64,000 bases of DNA. Source: Prosopocoilus inquinatus. Taxonomy: Eukaryota > Arthropoda > Insecta > Coleoptera > Lucanidae. The number at the start of each line of letters is the position of its first letter. Position 1 is the first letter of the stretch. The notes beneath the pieces are model-generated. The model saw only the letters and a program-made list of their open reading frames with translations. It made no database searches and was not told the DNA's origin. Positions 1 through 12,103 of this stretch are shown one piece after another. A program made the translations under genes and the position numbers. Location of the stretch: NCBI GenBank assembly GCA_036172665.1, contig CM069875.1:16337806-16401805 (forward strand), given 5' to 3'.

Positions 1-541
1 TGATGTATCTAATCGATCCATACTCATCTATCATGTTATTTGACGTTTGGATGACCTCCAGTAACTCTGATGTGAGATACAAAGTTCTCGGACGCAGCAG
101 AAGCTGGAAATAGTTTTGAACGAAACAACACGTATTAGCGTTGTTCCTGTGATGTAACTAATCGACCCTTACTCATCTATCATGTTATTTGACGTTTGAA
201 TGGACTCCAGTAACTCTGATGTGAGATACAAAGTTCTCGGACGCAGCAGAAGCTGGAAATAGTTTTGAACGAAACAACACGTATTAGCGTTGTTCCTGTG
301 ATGTATCTAATCGATCCTTACTCATCTATCATGTTATTTGACGTTTGAATGGACTCCAGTAACTCTGATGTGAGATACAAAGTTCTCGGACGCAGCAGAA
401 GCTGGAAATAGTTTTGAACGAAACAACACGTATTAGCGTTGTTCCTGTGATGTATCTAATCGATCCTTACTTATCTACTATGTTATTTGACGTTTCGATG
501 GACTCCAGTAACTCTGATGTGAGATACGAAATTTTCGGACG

Positions 542-553
542 CAGCAGAAGCTG
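542..553. repeat. Short inverted repeat CAGC-N4-GCTG (monomer 94-105)
   Basis: CAGC and GCTG flank a four-base loop, AGAA here. Across the array the loop appears as AGAA, AGGA, AGAT, AGCA, TGAA and TGAT while the arms usually stay intact. The B subtype has CAGT, which still allows a T-G (U-G) wobble. Exceptions that break the stem exist: GAAACTGG at 33,370, 46,935 and 62,880; GAATCTGG near 55,130; GCATGAGG near 51,400. It could extrude as a cruciform, fold in a transcript or bind a dimeric protein; none of these is shown. Confidence 0.6.
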
Positions 554-570
554 GAAATAGTTTTAAATGA

Positions 571-592
571 AACAACACGCATTAGCGTTGTT
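571..592. repeat. Imperfect inverted repeat AACAAC-N10-GTTGTT (monomer 123-144)
   Basis: AACAAC pairs perfectly with GTTGTT six bases per arm. Inside, ACGC-ATTA-GCGT gives a four-base stem in an alternative pairing, so eight pairs form with a two-base bulge. In the T register the inner part reads ACGCT-TT-AGCGT, a perfect five-base stem. The CGTATT and CATATT variants weaken the inner stem only. The ATTCGTCTTGTT and GCCTTGTT variants change the first base of the right arm. It begins 17 bases after the other inverted repeat ends, so the two form a compact pair in every unit. Confidence 0.6.
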
Positions 593-597
593 CCTGG

Positions 598-1938
598 GAT
601 GTATGTAATCGATCCTTACTCATCTATCATGTTATTTGACGTTTGGATGGGCTCCAGTAACTCTGAAGTGAGATACGAAGTTCTCGGACGCAGCTGAAGC
701 CGGAAATAGTTTTAAACGAAACAACACGCATTAGCGTTGTTCCTGTGATGTATCTAATCGATCGTTACTCATCTATCATGTTATTTGGCATTTCGATGGA
801 CTCCAGTAACTTTGATGTGAGATACGAAATTTTCGGACGCAGCAGAAGCTGGAAATAGTTTTAAACGAAACAACACGCATTAGCGTTGTTCCTGTGATGT
901 ATCTAATCGATCCTTACTCATCTATCATGTTATTTGACGTTTCGATGGACTCCAGTAACTCTGATGTGAGATACGAAATTTTCGGACGCACCAGAAACTG
1001 GAAATAGTTTTAAATGAAACAACACGCATCAGCGTTCTTCCTGTGATGTATCTAATCGATCCTTACTCATCTATCATGTTATTTGACGATTGAATGGACT
1101 CCAGTAACTCTGATGTGAGATACGAAATTATCGGACGCAGCTGAAGCTGGAAATAGTTTTAAATGAAACAACACGCATTAGCGTTGTTCCTGTGATGTAT
1201 CTAATCGATCCTTACTCATCTATCATGTTATTTGACGTTTGAATGGACTCCAGTAACTCTGATGTGAGATACGAAATTATCGGACGCAGCAGGAGCTGGA
1301 AATAGTTTTAAACGAAACAACACGCATTAGCGATGTTCCTGTGATGTATCTAATCGATCCTTACTCATCTATCATGTTATTTTACGTTTGGATGGACTCC
1401 AGTAACTCTGGTGTGAGATACAAAGTTTTTGGACGCAGCAGAAGCTAGAAATAGTTTTGAACGAAACAACACGTATTAGCGTTGTTCCTGTGATGTATCT
1501 AATCGATCCTTACTTAGCTACTATGTTATTTGACGTTTCGATGGACTCCAGTAACTCTAATGTGAGATACGAAATTTTCGGACGCAGCAGCAGCTGGAAA
1601 TAGTTTTAAACGAAACAACACATATTGGCGTTGTTCCTGTGATGTATCTAATCGATCCTTACTTAGCTACTATGTTATTTGACGTTTCGATGGACTCCAG
1701 TAACTCTAATGTGAGATACGAAATTTTCGGACGCAGCAGCAGCTGGAAATAGTTTTAAACGAAACAACACTTATTAGCGTTGTTCCTGTGATGTATCTAA
1801 TCGATCCTTACATATCTACTATGTTATTTGACGTTTCGATGGACTCCAGTAACTCTGATGTGAGATACGAAATTTTCGGACGCAGCAGAAGCTGGAAATA
1901 GTTTTAAATGAAACAACACGCATTAGCGTTGTTCCTGG
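598..1938. repeat. Anchor block, copy 1 (9 monomers)
   Basis: A recognisable run: CCTGGGATGTATG junction with GGATGGGCTCC; ATCGATCGTTACTC with GGCATTTCG; a unit followed by GCATCAGCG; two GTTTGAATGG-like units with AATTATCGG (the first has GACGATTG); GCGATGTTCC followed by TTATTTTACG and CTGGTGTGAG; A subtype; then CTTACATATC. The same order returns at 46,539 and 62,482. Only this copy has two consecutive A units (1,492 and 1,641), so it is one monomer longer. Another GGGATGTATG unit follows at 1,939, nine monomers after the first. Confidence 0.85.
1492..1789. repeat. Tandem duplication of one A-type monomer
   Basis: Two adjacent units both carry CTTAGCTACTATG, CTCTAATGTG and CAGCAGCAGC and differ mainly in the 3' segment (CATATTGGCG against CTTATTAGCG). 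The homologous blocks near 47,433 and 63,376 have a single A unit. This is a gain of exactly one unit, as expected from in-register unequal exchange. Confidence 0.8.
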
Positions 1939-4900
1939 GATGTATGTAATCGATCCTTACTCATCTATCATGTTATTTGACGTTTGGATGGGCTCCAGTA
2001 ACTCTGAAGTGAGATACGAAGTTCTCGGACGCAGCAGAAGCTAGAAATAGTTTTGAACGAAACAACACGTATTAGCGTTGTTCCTGTGATGTATCTAATC
2101 GATCCTTACTTAGCTACTATGTTATTTGACGTTTCGATGGACTCCAGTAACTCTAATGTGAGATACGAAATTTTCGGACGCAGCAGCAGCTGGAAATAGT
2201 TTTAAACGAAACAACACGCATTAGCGTTGTTCCTGTGATGTATCTAATCGATCCTTACTCATCTATCATGTTATTTGGCGTTTCGATGGACTCCAGTAAC
2301 TCTGATGTGAGATACGACGTTTTCGGACGCAGCAGAAGCTGGAAATAGTTTTAAATGAAACAACACGCATTAGCGTTGTTCCTGTGATATATGTAATCGA
2401 TCCTTACTCATCTATCATGTTATTTGACGTTTGGATGGGCTCCAGTAACTCTGAAGTGAGGTACGAATTTCTCGGACGCAGCTGAAGCTGGAAATAGTTT
2501 TAAACGAAACAACACGCATTAGCGTTGTTCCTGTGATGTATCTAATCGATCCTTATTCATCTATCATGTTATTTGGCGTTTCGATGGACTCCAGTAACTT
2601 TGATGTGAGATACGAAATTTTCGGACGCAGCAGAAGCTGGAAATAGTTTTAAACGAAACAACACATATTAGCGTTGTTCCTGTGATGTAACTAATCGATC
2701 CTTACTCATCTATCATGTTATTTGACGTTTGGACGGACTCCAGTAACTCTGATGAGAGATACAAAGTTCTCGGACGCAGTAGAAGCTGGAAATAGTTTTG
2801 AACGAAACAACACGTATTAGCGTTGTTCCTGTGATGTATCTAAACGATCCTTACTTATCTAACATGTTATTTGACGTGTGGATGGACTCCAGTAAGTCTG
2901 ATGTGAGATACAAAGTTTTTGGACGCAGCAGGAGCTGGAAATAGTTTTAAACGAAACAACACGTATTAGCGTTGTTCCTGTGCTGTATCTAATCGATCCT
3001 TACTCATCTATCATGTTATTTGGCGTTTCGATGGACTCCAGTAGCTCTGATGTGAGATACGACGTTTTCGGACGCAGCAGAAGCTGGAAATAGTTTCAAA
3101 CGAAACAACACGTATTAGCGTTGTTCCTGTGATGTATCTAATCGATCCTTACTCATCTATCATGTTATTTGACGTTTGGATGGACTCCAGTATCTCTGAT
3201 GTGAGATACGAAATTTTCGGACGCAGCAGAAGCTGGAAATAGTTTTAAACGAAACAACACATATTAGCGTTGTTCCTGTGATGTATCTAATCGATCCTTA
3301 CTCATCTATCATGTTATTTGACGTTTCGATGGACTCTAGTAACTCTGATGTGAGATACGAAGTTTTTGGACGCAGCAGGAGCTGGAAATAGTTTTAAACG
3401 AAACAACACGTATTAGCGTTGTTCCTGTGATATATCTAATCGATCCTTACTCATCTATCTTGTTATTTGACGTTTGGATGGACTCCAGTATCTCTGATGT
3501 GAGATACGAAATTTTCGGACGCAGCAGAAGCTGGAAATAGTTTTAAACGAAACAACACGCATTAGCGTTGTTCCTGTGATGTATCTAAACGATCCTTACT
3601 TATCTAACATGTTATTTGACGTTTGGATGGACTCCAGTAACTCTGATGTGAGATACGACGTTTTCGGACGCAGCTGATGCTGGAAATTATTTTAAACGAA
3701 ACAACACGTATTCGTCTTGTTCCTGTGATGTATCTAATCGATCCTTACTTATCTATCATGTTATTTGACGTTTGGATGGACTCCAGTAACTCTGATGTGA
3801 GATACGAAATTATCGGACGCAGCAGAAGCTGGAAATAGTTTTAAATGAAACAACACGCATTAGCGTTGTTCCTGTGATGTATCTAATCGATCCTTACTCA
3901 TCTATCATGTTATTTGACGTTTGGATGGACTCCAGTAACTCTGATGTGAGATACGAAATTATCGGACGCAGCAGAAGCTGGAAATAGTTTTAAATGAAAC
4001 AACACGCATTAGCGTTGTTCCTGTGATGTATCTAATCGATCCTTCCTTATCTAACATGTTATTTGACGTTTGGATGGACTCCAGTAAGTCTGATGTGAGA
4101 TACAAAGTTTTTGGACGCGGCAGGAGCTGGAAATAGTTTTAAACGAAACAACACGTATTAGCGTTGTTCCTGTGATGTATCTAATCGATCCTTACTTATC
4201 TAACATGTTATTTGACGTTTGGATGGACTCCAGTAAGTCTGATGTGAGATACAAAGTTTTTGGACGCAGCAGAAGCTGGAAATAGTTTTAAATGAAACAA
4301 CACGCATTACCGTTGTTCCTGTGATGTATCTAATCGATCCTTACTCATCTATCATGTTATTTGACGTTTCGATGGACTCTAGTAACTCCGATGTGAGATA
4401 CGAAATTTTTGGACGCAGCAGGAGCTGGAAATAGTTTTAAATGAAACAACACGCATTAGCGTTGTTCCTGTGATGTATCTAATCGATCCTTACTCATCTA
4501 TCATGTTATTTGACGTTTGGATGGACTCCAGTAACTCTGAAGTGATATACGAAGTTCTCGGACGCAGCAGAAGCTGGAAATAGTTTTGAACGAAACAACA
4601 CGTATTCGTCTTGTTCCTGTGATGTATCTAATAGATCCTTACTTATCTATCATGTTATTTGACGTTTGGATGGACTCCAGTAACTCTGATGTGAGATACG
4701 AAATTATCGGACGCAGCAGAAGCTGGAAATAGTTTTAAATGAAACAACACGCATTAGCGTTGTTCCTGTGATGTATCTAATCGATCCTTACTCATCTATC
4801 ATGTTATTTGACGTTTGGATGGACTCCAGTAACTCTGAAGTGAGATACGAAGTTCTCGGACGCAGCTGAAGCTGGAAATAGTTTTAAACGAAACAACACG

Positions 4901-5812
4901 CATTAGCGTTGTTCCTGTGATGTATCTAATCGATCCTTACTCATCTATCATGTTATTTGACGTTTGGATGACCTCAAGTAACTCTGATGTGAGATACGAA
5001 ATTATCGGACGCAGCAGAAGCTGGAAATAGTTTTAAATGAAACAACACGCATTAGCGTTGTTCCTGTGATGTATCTAATCGATCCTTACTCATCTATCAT
5101 GTTATTTGACGTTTCGATGGACTCTAGTAACTCTGATGTGAGATACGAAATTTTTGGACGCAGCAGGAGCTGGAAATAGTTTTAAACGAAACAACACGTA
5201 TTAGCGTTGTTCCTGTGATGTATCTAATCGATCCTTACTCATCTATCATGTTATTTGACGTTTGGATGGACTCCAGTATCTCTGATGTGAGATACGAAAT
5301 TCTCGGACGCAGCAGAAGCTGGAAATAGTTTTAAACGAAACAACACGTATTAGCGTTGTTCCTGTGATGTAACTAATCGATCCTTACTCATCTATCATGT
5401 TATTTGACGTTTGAATGGACTCCAGTAACTCTGATGTGAGATACAAAGTTCTCGGACGCAGCAGAAGCTGGAAATAGTTTTGAACGAAACAACACGTATT
5501 AGCGTTGTTCTTGTGATGTAACTAATCGATCCTTACTCATCTATCATGTTATTTGACGTTTGAATGGACTCCAGTAACTCTGATGTGAGATACAAAGTTC
5601 TCGGACGCAGCAGAAGCTGGAAATAGTTTTGAACGAAACAACACGTATTCGTCTTGTTCTTGTGATGTATCTAATCGATCCTTACTTATCTATCATGTTA
5701 TTTGACGTTTGGATGGACTCCAGTAACTCTGATGTGAGATACGAAATTATCGGACGCAGCAGAAGCTGGAAATAGTTTTAAATGAAACAACACGCATTAG
5801 CGTTGTTCCTGT
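1939..5812. repeat. Mixed-order satellite segment
   Basis: Ordinary 149-bp monomers in an order I could not match to one long copy elsewhere. It contains the first GATATATG/GGATGGGCTCC unit (2,386), which recurs near 36.7, 42.96, 44.45, 51.75 and 53.5 kb; the first B-C-D run (from about 2,684, with GACGTGTGG in C); several GTATCTCTGATG units (near 3.2, 3.5 and 5.2 kb); and paired GTAACTA/GTTTGAATGG units (near 5.4-5.5 kb). No phase break was seen. Confidence 0.75.
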
Positions 5813-7004
5813 GATGTATCTAATCGATCCTTACTCATCTATCATGTTATTTGACGTTTGGATGGACTCCAGTAACTCTGAAGTGATATACGAAGTTCTC
5901 GGACGCAACTGAAGCTGGAAAGAGTTTTAAACGAAACAACACGCATTAGCGTTGTTCCTGTGATGTATCTAATCGATCCTTACCCATCTATCATGTTATT
6001 TGACGTTTGGATGACCTCCAGTAACTCTGATGTGAGATACGAAGTTCTCGGACGCAGCTGAAGCTGGAAATAGTTTTAAACGAAACAACACGCATTAGCG
6101 TTGTTCCTGTGATGTATCTAATCGATCCTTACTCATCTATCATGTTATTTGACATTTCGATGGACTCTAGTAACTCCGATGTGAGATACGAAATCTTCGG
6201 ACGCAGCAGCAGCTGGAAATAGTTTTAAACGAAACAACACATATTAGCGTTGTTCCTGTGATGTAACTAATCGATCCTTACTCATCTGTCATGTTATTTG
6301 ACGTTTGGACGGACTCCAGTAACTCTGATGAGAGATACAAAGTTCTCGGACGCAGTAGAAGCTGGAAATAGTTTTGAACGAAACAACACGTATTAGCGTT
6401 GTTCCTGTGATGTATCTAAACGATCCTTACTTATCTAACATGTTATTTGACGTTTGGATGGACTCCAGTAAGTCTGATGTGAGATACAAAGTTTTTGGAC
6501 GCAGCAGGAGCTGGAAATAGTTTTAAACGAAACAACACGTATTAGCGTTGTTCCTGTGCTGTATCTAATCGATCCTTACTCATCTATAATGTTATTTGGC
6601 GTTTCGATGGACTCCAGTAGCTCTGATGTGAGATACGAAGTTTTCGGACGCAGCAGAAGCTGGAAATAGTTTTAAACGAAACAACACGCATTAGCGTTGT
6701 TCCTGTGATGTATCTAAACGATCCTTACTTATCTAACATGTTATTTGACGTTTGGATGGACTCCAGTAACTCTGATGTGAGATACGAAATTATCGGACGC
6801 AGCAGAAGCTGGAAATAGTTTTAAATGAAACAACACGCATTAGCGTTGTTCCTGTGATGTATCTAATCGATCCTTACTTATCTAACATGTTATTTGAGGT
6901 TTGGATGGACTCCAGTAAGTCTGAGGTGAGATACAAAGTTTTTGGACGCAGCAGGAGCTGGAAATAGTTTTAAACGAAACAACACGTATTAGCGTTGTTC
7001 CTGT
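5813..7004. repeat. Segment duplicated at about 11.03-12.37 kb
   Basis: The unit with the rare GAAGTGATATACG (5,813) and the next unit (CTTACCCATC, GATGACC) match those at 11,028 and 11,177, an offset of 5,215 bp (35 monomers). From the B unit at 6,260 onward, B-C-D-E-F-G match 11,624 onward at 5,364 bp (36 monomers). The one-monomer change of offset falls in the recombinant unit at 6,111. Both copies then lead into G. Confidence 0.8.
6111..6259. repeat. Recombinant P/A monomer (one unit deleted)
   Basis: The front half is P type (GACATTTCG, ACTCTAG, CTCCGATG) and the rear half is A type (AAATCTTCGG, CAGCAGCAGC, CACATATTAG). In the homologous segment P (11,326) and A (11,475) are separate neighbours. 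The simplest reading is an in-register crossover between adjacent P and A units, in or near the shared GATGTGAGATACGAA, that deleted 149 bp. Confidence 0.75.
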
Positions 7005-10000
7005 GATGTATCTAATCGATCCTTACTTATCTAACATGTTATTTGGCGTTTCGATGGACTCCAGTAACTTTGATGTGAGATACGAAATTTTCGGACGCAG
7101 CAGATGCTGGAAATAGTTTTAAACGAAACAACACGCATTAGCGTTGTTCCTGTGATGTATCTAATCGATCCTTACTCATCTATCATGTTATTTGGCGTTT
7201 CGATGGACTCCAGTAACTCTGATGTGAGATACGACGTTTTCGGACGCAGCTGAAACTGGAAATAGTTTTAAACGAAACAACACGCATTAGCGTTGTTCCT
7301 GTGATGTATCTAATCGATCCTTACCCATCTATCATGTTATTTGACGTTTGGATGACCTCCAGTAACTCTGATGTGAGATACGAAATTACCGGACGCAGCA
7401 GAAGCTGGAAATAGTTTTAAATGAAACAACACGCATTAGCGTTGTTCCTGTGATGTATCTAATCGATCCTTACTCATCTATCATGTTATTTGACGTCTGG
7501 ACGGACTCCAGTAACTCTGATGAGAGATACAAAGTTCTCGGACGCAGTAGAAGCTGGAAATAGTTTTGAACGAAACAACACGTATTAGCGTTGTTCCTGT
7601 GATGTATCTAATCGATCCTTACTTATCTAACATGTTATTTGACGTTTGGATGGACTCCAGTAACTCTGATGTGAGATACGAAATTATCGGACGCAGCAGA
7701 AGCTGGAAATAGTTTTAAATGAAACAACACGCATTAGCGTTGTTCCTGTGATGTATCTAATCGATCCTTACTCATCTATCATGTTATTTGACGTTTGGAT
7801 GGACTCCAGTAACTCTGAAGTGAGATACGAAGTTCTCGGACGCAGCTGAAGCTGGAAATAGTTTTAAACGAAACAACACGCATTAGCGTTGTTCCTGTGA
7901 TGTATCTAATCGATCCTTACCCATCTATCATGTTATTTGACGTTTGGATGACCTCCAGTAACTCTGATGTGAGATACGAAATTACCGGACGCAGCAGAAG
8001 CTGGAAATAGTTTTAAATGAAACAACACGCATTAGCGTTGTTCCTGTGATGTATCTAATCGATCCTTACTCATCTATCATGTTATTTGACGTTTCGATGG
8101 ACTCTAGTAACTCTGATGTGAGATACGAAGTTTTTGGACGCAGCAGGAGCTGGAATTAATTTTAAACGAAACAACACGTATTAGCGTTGTTCCTGTGATG
8201 TATCTAATCGATCCTTACTTATCTAACATGTTATTTGATGTTTGGATGGACTCCAGTAACTTTGATGTGAGATACGACGTTTTCGGACGCAGCTGATGCT
8301 GGAAATAGTTTTAAACGAAACAACACGTATTAGCCTTGTTCCTGTGATGTATCTAATCGATCCTTACTCATCTATCATGTTATTTGACGTTTGAATGGAC
8401 TCCAGTAACTCTGATGTGAGATACAAAGTTCTCGGACCCAGCAGAAGCTGGAAATAGTTTTGAACGAAACAACACGTATTCGTCTTGTTCCTGTGATGTA
8501 TCTAATCGATCCTTACTCATCTATCATGTTATTTGACGCTTGAATGGACTCCAGTAACTCTGATGTGAGATACAAAGTTCTCGGACGCAGCAGAAGCTGG
8601 AAATAGTTTTGAACGAAACAACACGTATTCGTCTTGTTCTTGTGATGTATCTAATCGATCCTTATTTATCTATCATGTTATTTGACGTTTGGATGGACTC
8701 CAGTAACTCTGATGTGAGATACGAAATTATCGGACGCAGCAGAAGCTGGAAATAGTTTTAAATGAAACAACACGCATTAGCGTTGTTCCTGTGATGTATC
8801 TAATCGATCCTTACTCATCTATCATGTTACTTGACTTTTGGATGGACTCCAGTAACTCTGAAGTGAGATACGAAGTTCTCGGACGCAGCTGAAGCTGGAA
8901 ATAGTTTTAAACGAAACAACACGCATTAGCGTTGTTCCTGTGATGTATCTAATCGATCCTTACTCATCTATCATGTTATTTGACGTTTGGATGACCTCCA
9001 GTAACTCTGAAGTGAGATACGAAGTTCTCGGACGCAGCTGAAGCTGGAAATAGTTTTAAACGAAACAACACGCATTAGCGTTGTTCCTGTGATGTATCTA
9101 ATCGATCCTTACTCATCTATCATGTTATTTGACATTTCGATGGACTCTAGTAACTCCGATGTGAGATACGAAGTTTTTGGACGCAGCAGGAGCTGGAAAT
9201 AGTTTTGAACGAAACAACACGTATTAGCGTTGTTCCTGTGATGTATCTAATCGATCCTTACTTAGCTACTATGTTATTTGACGTTTCGATGGACTCCAGT
9301 AACTCTAATGTGAGATACGAAATTTTCGGACGCAGCAGCAGCTGGAAATAGTTTTAAACGAAACAACACATATTAGCGTTGTTCCTGTGATGTAACTAAT
9401 CGATCCTTTCTCATCTATCATGTTATTTGACGTTTGGACGGACTCCAGTAACTCTGATGAGAGATACAAAGTTCTCGGACGCAGTAGAAGCTGGAAATAG
9501 TTTTGAACGAAACAACACGTATTAGCGTTGTTCCTGTGATGTATCTAAACGATCCTTACTTATCTAACATGTTATTTGACGTTTGGATGGACTCCAGTAA
9601 GTCTGATGTGAGATACAAAGTTTTTGGACGCAGCAGGAGCTGGAAATAGTTTTAAACGAAACAACACGTATTAGCGTTGTTCCTGTGCTGTATCTAATCG
9701 ATCCTTACTCATCTATAATGTTATTTGGCGTTTCGATGGACTCCAGTAGCTCTGATGTGAGATACGACGTTTTCGGACGCAGCAGAAGCTGGAAATAGTT
9801 TTAAACGAAACAACACATATTAGCGTTGTTCCTGTGATGTATCTAAACGATCCTTACTTATCTAACATGTTATTTGACGTTTGGATGGACTCCAGTAACT
9901 CTGATGTGAGATACGAAATTATCGGACGCAGCAGAAGCTGGAAATAGTTTTAAATGAAACAACACGCATTAGCGTTGTTCCTGTGATGTATCTAATCGAT

Positions 10001-10213
10001 CCTTACTTATCTAACATGTTATTTGACGTTTGGATGGACTCCAGTAAGTCTGAGGTGAGATACAAAGTTTTTGGACGCAGCAGGAGCTGGAAATAGTTTT
10101 AAACGAAACAACACGTATTAGCGTTGTTCCTGTGATGTATCTAATCGATCCTTACTTATCTAACATGTTATTTGGCGTTTCGATGGACTCCAGTAACTTT
10201 GATGTGAGATACG
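7005..10213. repeat. Long higher-order series, copy 1 (about 3.2 kb)
   Basis: Order: G, H-like with CAGCTGAAAC, CTTACCCATC/GATGACC, B-like, M-like, an extra GAAGTGAG unit (7,750), CTTACCCATC, then I, J, K, L, M, N, O, P, A, B, C, D, E, F, G. It matches 13,620-16,679 unit by unit except for the extra monomer. The I-unit marker AATTAAT lies at 8,154 here and 14,620 there, an offset of 6,466 bp, which is 43 monomers plus the 59-bp phase shift made at 12.46 kb. The match ends inside the unit at 10,134, where the rear half switches to GAAGTTCTCGG with CAGCTGAAGC. Confidence 0.85.
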
Positions 10214-12103
10214 AAGTTCTCGGACGCAGCTGAAGCTGGAAATAGTTTTAAACGAAACAACACGCATTAGCGTTGTTCCTGTGATGTATCTAATCGATCC
10301 TTACTCATCTATCATGTTATTTGACGTTTGGATGACCTCAAGTAACTCTGATGTGAGATACGAAATTATCGGACGCAGCAGAAGCTGGAAATAGTTTTAA
10401 ATGAAACAACACGCATTAGCGTTGTTCCTGTGATGTATCTAATCGATCCTTACTTATCTAACATGTTATTTGACGTTTGGATGGACTCCAGTAAGTCTGA
10501 GGTGAGATACAAAGTTTTTGGACGCAGCAGGAGCTGGAAATAGTTTTAAACGAAACAACACGTATTAGCGTTGTTCCTGTGATGTATCTAATCGATCTTT
10601 ACTCATCTATCATGTTATTTGACGTTTGGATGGACTCCAGTATCTCTGATGTGAGATACGAAATTTTCGGACGCAGCAGAAGCTGGAAATAGTTTTAAAC
10701 GAAACAACACGTATTAGCGTTGTTCCTGTGATGTATCTAATCGATCCTTACTCATCTATCATGTTATTTGACGTTAGAATGGACTCCAGTAACTCTGATG
10801 TGAGATACAAAGTTCTCGGACGCAGCAGAAGCTGGAAATAGTTTTGAACGAAACAACACGTATTAGCGTTGTTCTTGTGATGTAACTAATCGATCCTTAC
10901 TCATCTATCATGTTATTTGACGTTTGAATGGACTCCAGTAACTCTGATGTGAGATACAAAGTTCTCGGACGCAGCAGAAGCTGGAAATAGTTTTAAATGA
11001 AACAACACGCATTAGCGTTGTTCCTGTGATGTATCTAATCGATCCTTACTCATCTATCATGTTATTTGACGTTTGGATGGACTCCAGTAACTCTGAAGTG
11101 ATATACGAAGTTCTCGGACGCAGCTGAAGCTGGAAAGAGTTTTAAACGAAACAACACGCATTAGCGTTGTTCCTGTGATGTATCTAATCGATCCTTACCC
11201 ATCTATCATGTTATTTGACGTTTGGATGACCTCCAGTAACTCTGATGTGAGATACGAAGTTCTCGGACGCAGCTGAAGCTGGAAATAGTTTTAAACGAAA
11301 CAACACGCATTAGCGTTGTTCCTGTGATGTATCTAATCGATCCTTACTCATCTATCATGTTATTTGACATTTCGATGGACTCTAGTAACTCCGATGTGAG
11401 ATACGAAGTTTTTGGACGCAGCAGGAGCTGGAAATAGTTTTGAACGAAACAACACGTATTAGCGTTGTTCCTGTGATGTATCTAATCGATCCTTACTTAG
11501 CTACTATGTTATTTGATGTTTCGATGGACTCCAGTAACTCTAATGTGAGATACGAAATTTTCGGACGCAGCAGCAGCTGGAAATAGTTTTAAACGAAACA
11601 ACACATATTAGCGTTGTTCCTGTGATGTAACTAATCGATCCTTACTCATCTATCATGTTATTTGACGTTTGGACGGACTCCAGTAACTCTGATGAGAGAT
11701 ACAAAGTTCTCGGACGCAGTAGAAGCTGGAAATAGTTTTGAACGAAACAACACGTATTAGCGTTGTTCCTGTGATGTATCTAAACGATCCTTACTTATCT
11801 AACATGTTATTTGACGTTTGGATGGACTCCAGTAAGTCTGATGTGAGATACAAAGTTTTTGGACTCAGCAGGAGCTGGAAATAGTTTTAAACGAAACAAC
11901 ACGTATTAGCGTTGTTCCTGTGCTGTATCTAATCGATCCTTACTCATCTATAATGTTATTTGGCGTTTCGATGGACTCCAGTAGCTCTGATGTGAGATAC
12001 GACGTTTTCGGACGCAGCAGAAGCTGGAAATAGTTTTAAACGAAACAAAACGCATTAGCGTTGTTCCTGTGATGTATCTAAACGATCCTTACTTATCTAA
12101 CAT
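10214..12103. repeat. Mixed segment ending in a P-A-B-C-D-E run
   Basis: It begins with O-like (GATGACCTCAAG) and F units, a GATCTTTACTC/GTATCTC unit and GTTAGAATGG units, then the GAAGTGATATACG unit at 11,028 and CTTACCCATC at 11,177. P (11,326) and an A-B-C-D-E cassette (11,475 onward) follow. C here has GGACTCAGC in place of GGACGCAGC. All monomers are in register. Confidence 0.75.

Larger units (their letters stand above)
1..597. repeat. Left window edge: four mixed monomers
   Basis: The window opens within a base of a monomer boundary. The units at 2, 151, 300 and 449 are an O-like unit (GATGACCTCC), two GTTTGAATGG units with ACAAAGTTCTCGG, and a CTTATCTACTATG unit. The 151 and 300 units differ at only two positions I can see (GTAACTA against GTATCTA; CGACCC against CGATCC), so they look like a recent single-monomer duplication. 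The order leads into the anchor block as it does at 46.2-46.5 kb and 62.2-62.5 kb. Confidence 0.8.
449..597 (+). repeat. Representative satellite monomer
   Basis: One full unit in the numbering used here. Landmarks by monomer position: ATCGAT (ClaI palindrome) 11-16; the most variable segment 22-31; GTTATTTGACG 34-44, nearly invariant; variable dinucleotides at 48-51; CCAGTAA 57-63; subtype-rich 64-88; inverted repeat 94-105; GGAAATAGTTTT 105-116, nearly invariant; CGAA or TGAA at 120-123; inverted repeat 123-144; GTTCCTG 142-148. The unit length is not a multiple of three, so a reading frame rotates from monomer to monomer. The plus strand is the strand given; no biological direction is known. 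Confidence 0.95.

Noticed and set aside
449..597. Hammerhead ribozyme-like core (CTGATGTGAG...CGAAA)
   Set aside because: Some satellites encode hammerheads, and CTGATG followed by CGAAA is reminiscent. The invariant A after CTGATG is T here, no stem II can form in GAGATAC, no matching stem I/III strands or cleavage triplet were found, and many subtypes change GAAA to AAAG or GAAG.
449..597. CENP-B box
   Set aside because: The reverse complement of TAGTTTTAAACGAAA offers TTCG and the spaced A of the box, but the CGGG part is replaced by CTAT. Only a partial match, not a credible box.
449..597. Half-monomer ancestry (two ~75-bp halves)
   Set aside because: GATGT occurs at positions 1 and 68 and GGACG-like strings recur, but the two halves do not align beyond these short words.
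449..597. CRE-like TGACGT element in each unit
   Set aside because: TTTGACGTTT contains a TGACGT half site in most units, but there is no full palindrome and no gene nearby; a six-base match is expected by chance and is repeated only because the monomer is.
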